The notes under the pieces are model-generated. The model was not told the origin of the DNA. It did no database searches and was given only the letters and a program-made list of their open reading frames with translations. From Nematostella vectensis (taxonomy: Eukaryota > Cnidaria > Anthozoa > Actiniaria > Edwardsiidae), in contig NC_064041.1 of assembly GCF_932526225.1 (NCBI RefSeq), positions 13,133,951 to 13,197,950 on the forward strand: 64,000 bases of DNA, given 5' to 3'. Each line of letters begins with the position of its first letter. The first letter of the stretch is position 1. Below, one piece after another: positions 60,021-64,000 of the stretch. The position numbers and the translations under genes were made by a program.

Positions 60021-60239
60021 CCCATCTACGCGAAGTGGTCCCGACGTAGATTAATAACCAGCAACTGTTAGTCTACGCGAAACGCGTTTCGGTGCCACTG
60101 AAACCCCCCCCCCAGCCTGGAATGGAGCTGGGGGGTCGGAGGGGGGGCTCGCGCCTCCCAAGCCTAAGACGGGGCTGGGAGGTCCGGAGGGGCGATCCGC
60201 GCCTCCCACTCATTTCTATGAAACTCCCCAGTCCCCCCA
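60021..60239 (-). repeat. Right terminal inverted repeat of the element
   Basis: This is the reverse complement of 48,851-49,077 with minor differences, ending CCCCCA before TATATA. Just inside it, CATCTACGCG and GCGTAGAT words recur (59,990-60,020), forming a short internal echo of the repeat not seen at the left end. Confidence 0.92.
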
Positions 60240-60245
60240 TATATA

Positions 60246-60793
60246 TCATATTCCTAAAAGCTGATTGGTTGCATTTTCACTCAAGGTTCAGGGTTCAAAG
60301 GGTAAGGGCACGTGGCATGAAAGTCGAAAGGGGAATGGTTGGTCTGTTACGATTTCGGTCACTTGCCCGGGCAAGCAGAGCTTGTACCTGACGCAAATGC
60401 TACTCGAATAAGCGCTTATCAACTTTTTCTACTCTCAGACGGGGTCCTTATATTCGGGAAGGCGCTTATTCGAGAGAGGCGCTTAATTAAACTTGAAAAT
60501 CTCTATCATATTTGTAAGATTTTTTTATTTCATAGCAGAATTAACTCCCTATCCTACTACACTACAGTCCTATCACATACTGCGAGTTTGGGACACCTGT
60601 GATACCATCACATTATTCGTTGTCTTGGGAGCCCTGTGTTATTCCCAGGCTCTCGTCTGAATTCTCAGAAATAGTTTACAGTTTACGACACACACAGTTT
60701 ACAGGTAAGACGTCGCCATTGTCGTGTGATTTCTCGCTTCTCGTTCTTCGTCTTTGCCATAAGCTTTCGGTTGTGGAGTAAGCACTAGTTATT
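60246..60793. other. Upstream region of the CCCH zinc-finger gene
   Basis: No gene is seen in these 550 bp. GGCGCTTATTCGAGAGAGGC and AATAAGCGCTTATC near 60,407-60,487 form a partial inverted repeat common in small repeats. The promoter and 5' UTR of the next gene should be here or begin inside the element end. Confidence 0.45.
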
Positions 60794-63559
60794 ATGGCTT
60801 GTAATATTTCTCATCGTATTGAGCCCATCCCCGAGGCCCTGAAAACCTGCAAGGCAATCATGAAAGTGTTTAACTTCATCTGTGGCAAAGGCGGCGAAGT
60901 CGAAGTTTCAGAGCTTACAAGTCCCCCCTCTCCACTTCAAGGCCTTTCCTCTATCTGCCTAGACATGTGGCTTAAGTGGCGAAATAAGGAGGCAGAAAAC
61001 AACGAAAACTTTGTTTTCGTCTATTGGAACGGCAACAGAAGTGTGCGAGTCATTCTAAAGACATATCTTTGTGTATCTTACGAGCAAGGTTTTTGTAAAA
61101 GTGGAAATAGCTGTACCCGATGGCATATATGCAAAGGATTTCTAGAAGGGAGTTGCACGGGTACCCACTGCGACAAATCACATGATTTTCTTGACAAGGA
61201 TAATCGTCATAAAGCAGAATGTTTGAAGGTGGATCGCTTGCCTAATGTTGTGATTAAGAAGTTAGTTTTAAAAAGTCTTCCTTCTCTCTGTGAAAGTTAT
61301 ATCCGGGGAGAAATATGCCATGACTGTCTGTCAGTTCACTTGTGTCCTGCATTTCTTGCTGGTGAATGTGTTTCACAGCATTTACACAAAAGCAAAAATT
61401 GGTATTTTGCACATAACATTAAAAGTTTTAAAAATACATTTGTATACAATACTTTTCAGTTTCCTTCCAAACTCACTATAAATCAGATCAAGTGCAATCT
61501 TATCGTGCCCCTGGAACTACAGGGAAAGAAATGTCCAGGTGAAATGAGTGAAGAGGCGAGTGCGACAACAGATACAGAAAGCATAAAGAGTAAGAAATCT
61601 GGAGATTTGACCTCAAGCAAAGTCAATCAACAAGTTGGATCTTCAAATGAAGATGAGAAGCTCAATAAAGCACTGAAATTGATGAATGTTATTGCTTCCA
61701 AAGGAGGTTCAGAGAAAGTGAAAAGGCTCTTGCAGTCCCCGTCTCCCTTACAGTCTCACTCGTTCCAACAGCTAAAGGAGTGTATAGAGACTCTGGCGGC
61801 AAACTCAGAAAAAGGTGCAGCCCATTTGTCACTTTGTGGGAAACCCTCAAAGCCAAATGAAGTTCAAATAGTGTTTCATTCATTAATGTGCTCCTATTAC
61901 CTGAATGGAAATTGCAGTCAAGGTGAAAACTGCCCTAGATGGCATATCTGTAAGGGGTACATAGAAGGACAGTGTAGCAATAAGAACAACTGTCCGAAAT
62001 CTCATAACTTCCATGATATTGAAAACATCAAGAAAACTGAGAAATTCAACTTAAAGGCTCACCCAAGTGGTACTATAAGAAAACTTGTTTCCCTCAACAT
62101 GCCGCACATTTGTGAACAGTATGTTGCAGGGAAATGTGATGAGAAGTGCTCTGGAATCCATGCTTGTCCTGGCTTTGTCATTGATGAATGTGCTGATGGT
62201 AACTGTCAACTGTCTCATGACATCAAGACACGGCATAATCAAGCTGTTTTCAAGTCACATGGAGTTCCACCTACTTTGATAGTGAAGTTCTTGAAGAGTA
62301 ATATACTTGTCCCCCAAAGCCTACAAAAGCAATCACTATCAGACAGCCAATCTGCTCTAAATGATCTAAATTTGTTGGGCTCTGGACAAGAAGGAAAATC
62401 CTCTGTCAACACACAACAATTGCACACCATGAATATTGATGATTCTGAACTCTCTCCAGATGATAATGATGAGTGTGACACCCAAAAACAACAGCAAATA
62501 AGACAGAGAGGGAAGAAAAATGATGGTAAAGCGAAGGGTACAAAAAGAGATGCGGATTTTCAGCCTAAAAATGCTCCCAAGCCACTAATGAACATTATAA
62601 CTGCCAACCCTACCAAGCTTCCAGACCTCCCAGGTGTGAGGGGACGAGGAAGGGGAGGTGGGCCAGGTAGGGAGAGCAAAGGTAGAGGTGGTTACCAAGG
62701 CAGTAGAGCCGCCCCTAGTGGTGGGTCATCTGGATATAGTGTGGAGAATGAGAAGCAACCACGAGGAAGAAGATGGCGAAGGACAAGAGGCCGTAAAAAG
62801 CAGCACACTTCAGATGAAGGAAGCAATGCTGCTGAAAATCCCCCTGAATGTGAAACCTTCCAAGATGATGACAACCTGATTGACTTCTCTGATGAGGACA
62901 ACAAGCTTGTTGATCTGGATGACTTTGAGTATGTCGATCATGGTCTAAGCCAGTACTCAGATTACGCCGTAGACGCATCCCCCCTCATCCCCCCATCTGG
63001 AGCAGAGAAATCAAGCATGAGTACAAACAACTCCCTGGCTGATGATCTATTCTCATTAGATCTCTCTCAGGGTACTTCATCATTTGATTTTAGTCTCTCC
63101 CAAGATTCTGAAGACTCTGTTTCTAACCCATCAACCAATTTTCAAGGGTTAGAGAAACAGGTCTTTGATTGTTTAATCAAGATCTATGGGGGCACTGCTT
63201 CATTTTCAGCTCTTCTTTTGCACACTGAGCTCCTACCGCCTCCTTTAGAGTCTACGGAGAATTGGCTGCGCAGGCGTCACTCAAGCTTCCTCCTCAAAGA
63301 AGATGAGAATGGGGACATCCTTGAGGTCACTGCCATTTCACTTAAGGCCAGAATGTGCTTTCAGCACCTCAGCAGGTCTGGTGAATGTAAGAAATTCAAC
63401 TGTCCTTATCTCCACATTTGTAAGGAGTATGTTGCAAACGATGAATGCAGCTTTGGTGCAACTTGCAAGAGGAACCACAGCTTTCAAGGAGAACACAATC
63501 AGAAGGTTGTGGCAGCGCTGAACCTGGATGGACTGACAGATGAACAGCTGCGTCTGTTG
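60794..63559 (+). CDS. Multi-CCCH zinc-finger protein resembling ZAP/PARP12 N-terminal regions (partial)
   Basis: This large open exon of 922 codons starts at ATTATGGCT. It holds three modules, each a small helical domain followed by CCCH fingers, in the manner of the RNA-binding part of ZAP (ZC3HAV1) and PARP12. Module 1 has fingers at C93/C101/C107/H111, C113/C121/C126/H130 and C166/C175/C178/H182; a fourth has lost its third Cys. Module 2 (about 285-515) has four complete fingers. A linker with RGRGRGG repeats and an acidic stretch precedes module 3 (about 785-915, two fingers). In vertebrates such proteins bind viral or stress RNA; function here is inference. The exon should end at TTG|GTAAGA (63,559), since reading on stops after six codons and the module is cut where its relatives continue. 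Any PARP or WWE domain would be outside the window. Confidence 0.8.
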
Positions 63560-64000
63560 GTAAGAGATTATCACTAATACTAGACCATGTGGTAAGATAT
63601 TATCAGTAATACTAGACCATGTGGTGAGAGATTATCACTAATACTAGACCATGTGGTAAGAGATTATCACTAATACTAGACCATGTGGTAAGAGATTATA
63701 GCTAATACTAGACCATGTGGTGAGAGATTATCACTAATACTAGACCATGTGGTAAGAGATTATCACTAATACTAGACCATGTGGTGAGAGATTATCACTA
63801 CTACTAGACCATGTGGTGAGAGATTATCACTAATACTAGACCATGTGGTAAGAGATTATCACTTATACTAGACCATGTGGTGAGAGATTATCACTAATAC
63901 TAGACCATGTGGTGAGAGATTATCACTAATACTAGACCATGTGGTGAGAGATTATCACTAATACTAGACCATGTGGTAAGAGATTATCAGTAATACTAGA
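63560..64000. repeat. 32-bp minisatellite on the CCCH gene's donor site
   Basis: About 14 units of GTAAGAGATTATCACTAATA plus CTAGACCATGTG run from the predicted exon end to the window edge, with GTAAG or GTGAG at the start of most units. Each unit therefore offers a donor-like sequence; the first, at 63,560, follows TTG of the coding exon. The array continues beyond the window. Confidence 0.93.

Larger units (their letters stand above)
48851..60239. mobile_element. Polinton/Maverick-type element (11.4 kb), mostly decayed
   Basis: Inverted repeats of about 220 bp bound the unit, and TATATA flanks both sides (48845-48850 and 60240-60245). A 6-bp duplication is what retroviral-type integrases of Polintons produce, though the target is low-complexity. 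The ends read TGGGGG and CCCCCA. Inside are a replicative polymerase-helicase-HNH module (plus), a packaging-type ATPase joined to an integrase (minus) and six candidate virion or accessory genes on both strands. GC content is far above the flanks. I see no adenain-type protease and no typical Polinton protein-primed polymerase. Stops and frameshifts in most genes make it an inactive endogenous copy. Confidence 0.85.

Noticed and set aside
60092-60391. Matching proline/arginine-rich frames at 48,650-49,000 (minus) and 60,092-60,391 (plus)
   Set aside because: Both are translations of the terminal inverted repeat read outwards, so their similarity is expected.
48851-63559. A defence cluster made of the virus-like element and the neighbouring ZAP-like gene
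   Set aside because: Adjacency alone is the only link. The element is flanked by its own target duplication and most likely landed there by chance.

Overview
The window looks like nuclear DNA of a cnidarian, most likely an anthozoan such as a sea anemone. The sequence shows AT-rich DNA, short exons with GT/AG introns, an intronless class A GPCR, several non-LTR retrotransposon fragments, many minisatellites and a Polinton-type element. The species assignment is inference from gene style and repeat content; no search was run.

Layout. 1-3.3 kb: tandem repeats, a PIF/Harbinger-like MITE, an intronless rhodopsin-class GPCR and a decayed tRNA-Val-like sequence. 4.2-6.8 kb (minus): at least four exons of a gene I do not recognise, head to head with the next gene across about 390 bp. 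7.2-14.2 kb (plus): a seven-exon dolichyldiphosphatase gene (DOLPP1), with a LINE fragment in intron 2 and a 71-bp minisatellite built on the exon 4 donor site. About 11.0-21.0 kb and 21.0-33.3 kb are a tandem segmental duplication. Each copy carries DOLPP1 exons 5-7, the same series of minisatellites and a minus-strand gene for a small Cys-rich single-pass membrane protein with a PPPYP tail. That small gene is intact in copy 2 and stopped by one base change in copy 1. Copy 2 alone has a CR1/L2-like LINE insertion and expanded minisatellites.

34.4-36.5 kb (plus): an SLC31/CTR copper-transporter gene whose last-exon acceptor site has been multiplied into a roughly 66-bp minisatellite. 36.5-48.8 kb: gene-poor mosaic of decayed repeats, with a LINE remnant, a foldback MITE, LTR-like pieces and a perfect 31-bp array.

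48,851-60,239: a GC-rich element with about 220-bp terminal inverted repeats and a TATATA duplication on each side, of the Polinton/Maverick kind. It encodes a palm-type DNA polymerase joined to an SF1 helicase and an HNH nuclease, a packaging-type ATPase whose frame runs into a retroviral-type integrase, and a set of candidate virion proteins. Most genes are broken by stops or frameshifts; two are open. The polymerase-helicase-HNH module is not what is usual for Polintons and is the best candidate here for something poorly described.

60.8 kb to the end: a long CCCH zinc-finger gene resembling the RNA-binding part of ZAP/PARP12-type proteins. It runs off the window through a donor site that has been amplified into a 32-bp minisatellite. 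Three separate genes in this window therefore have a minisatellite built on a splice junction.
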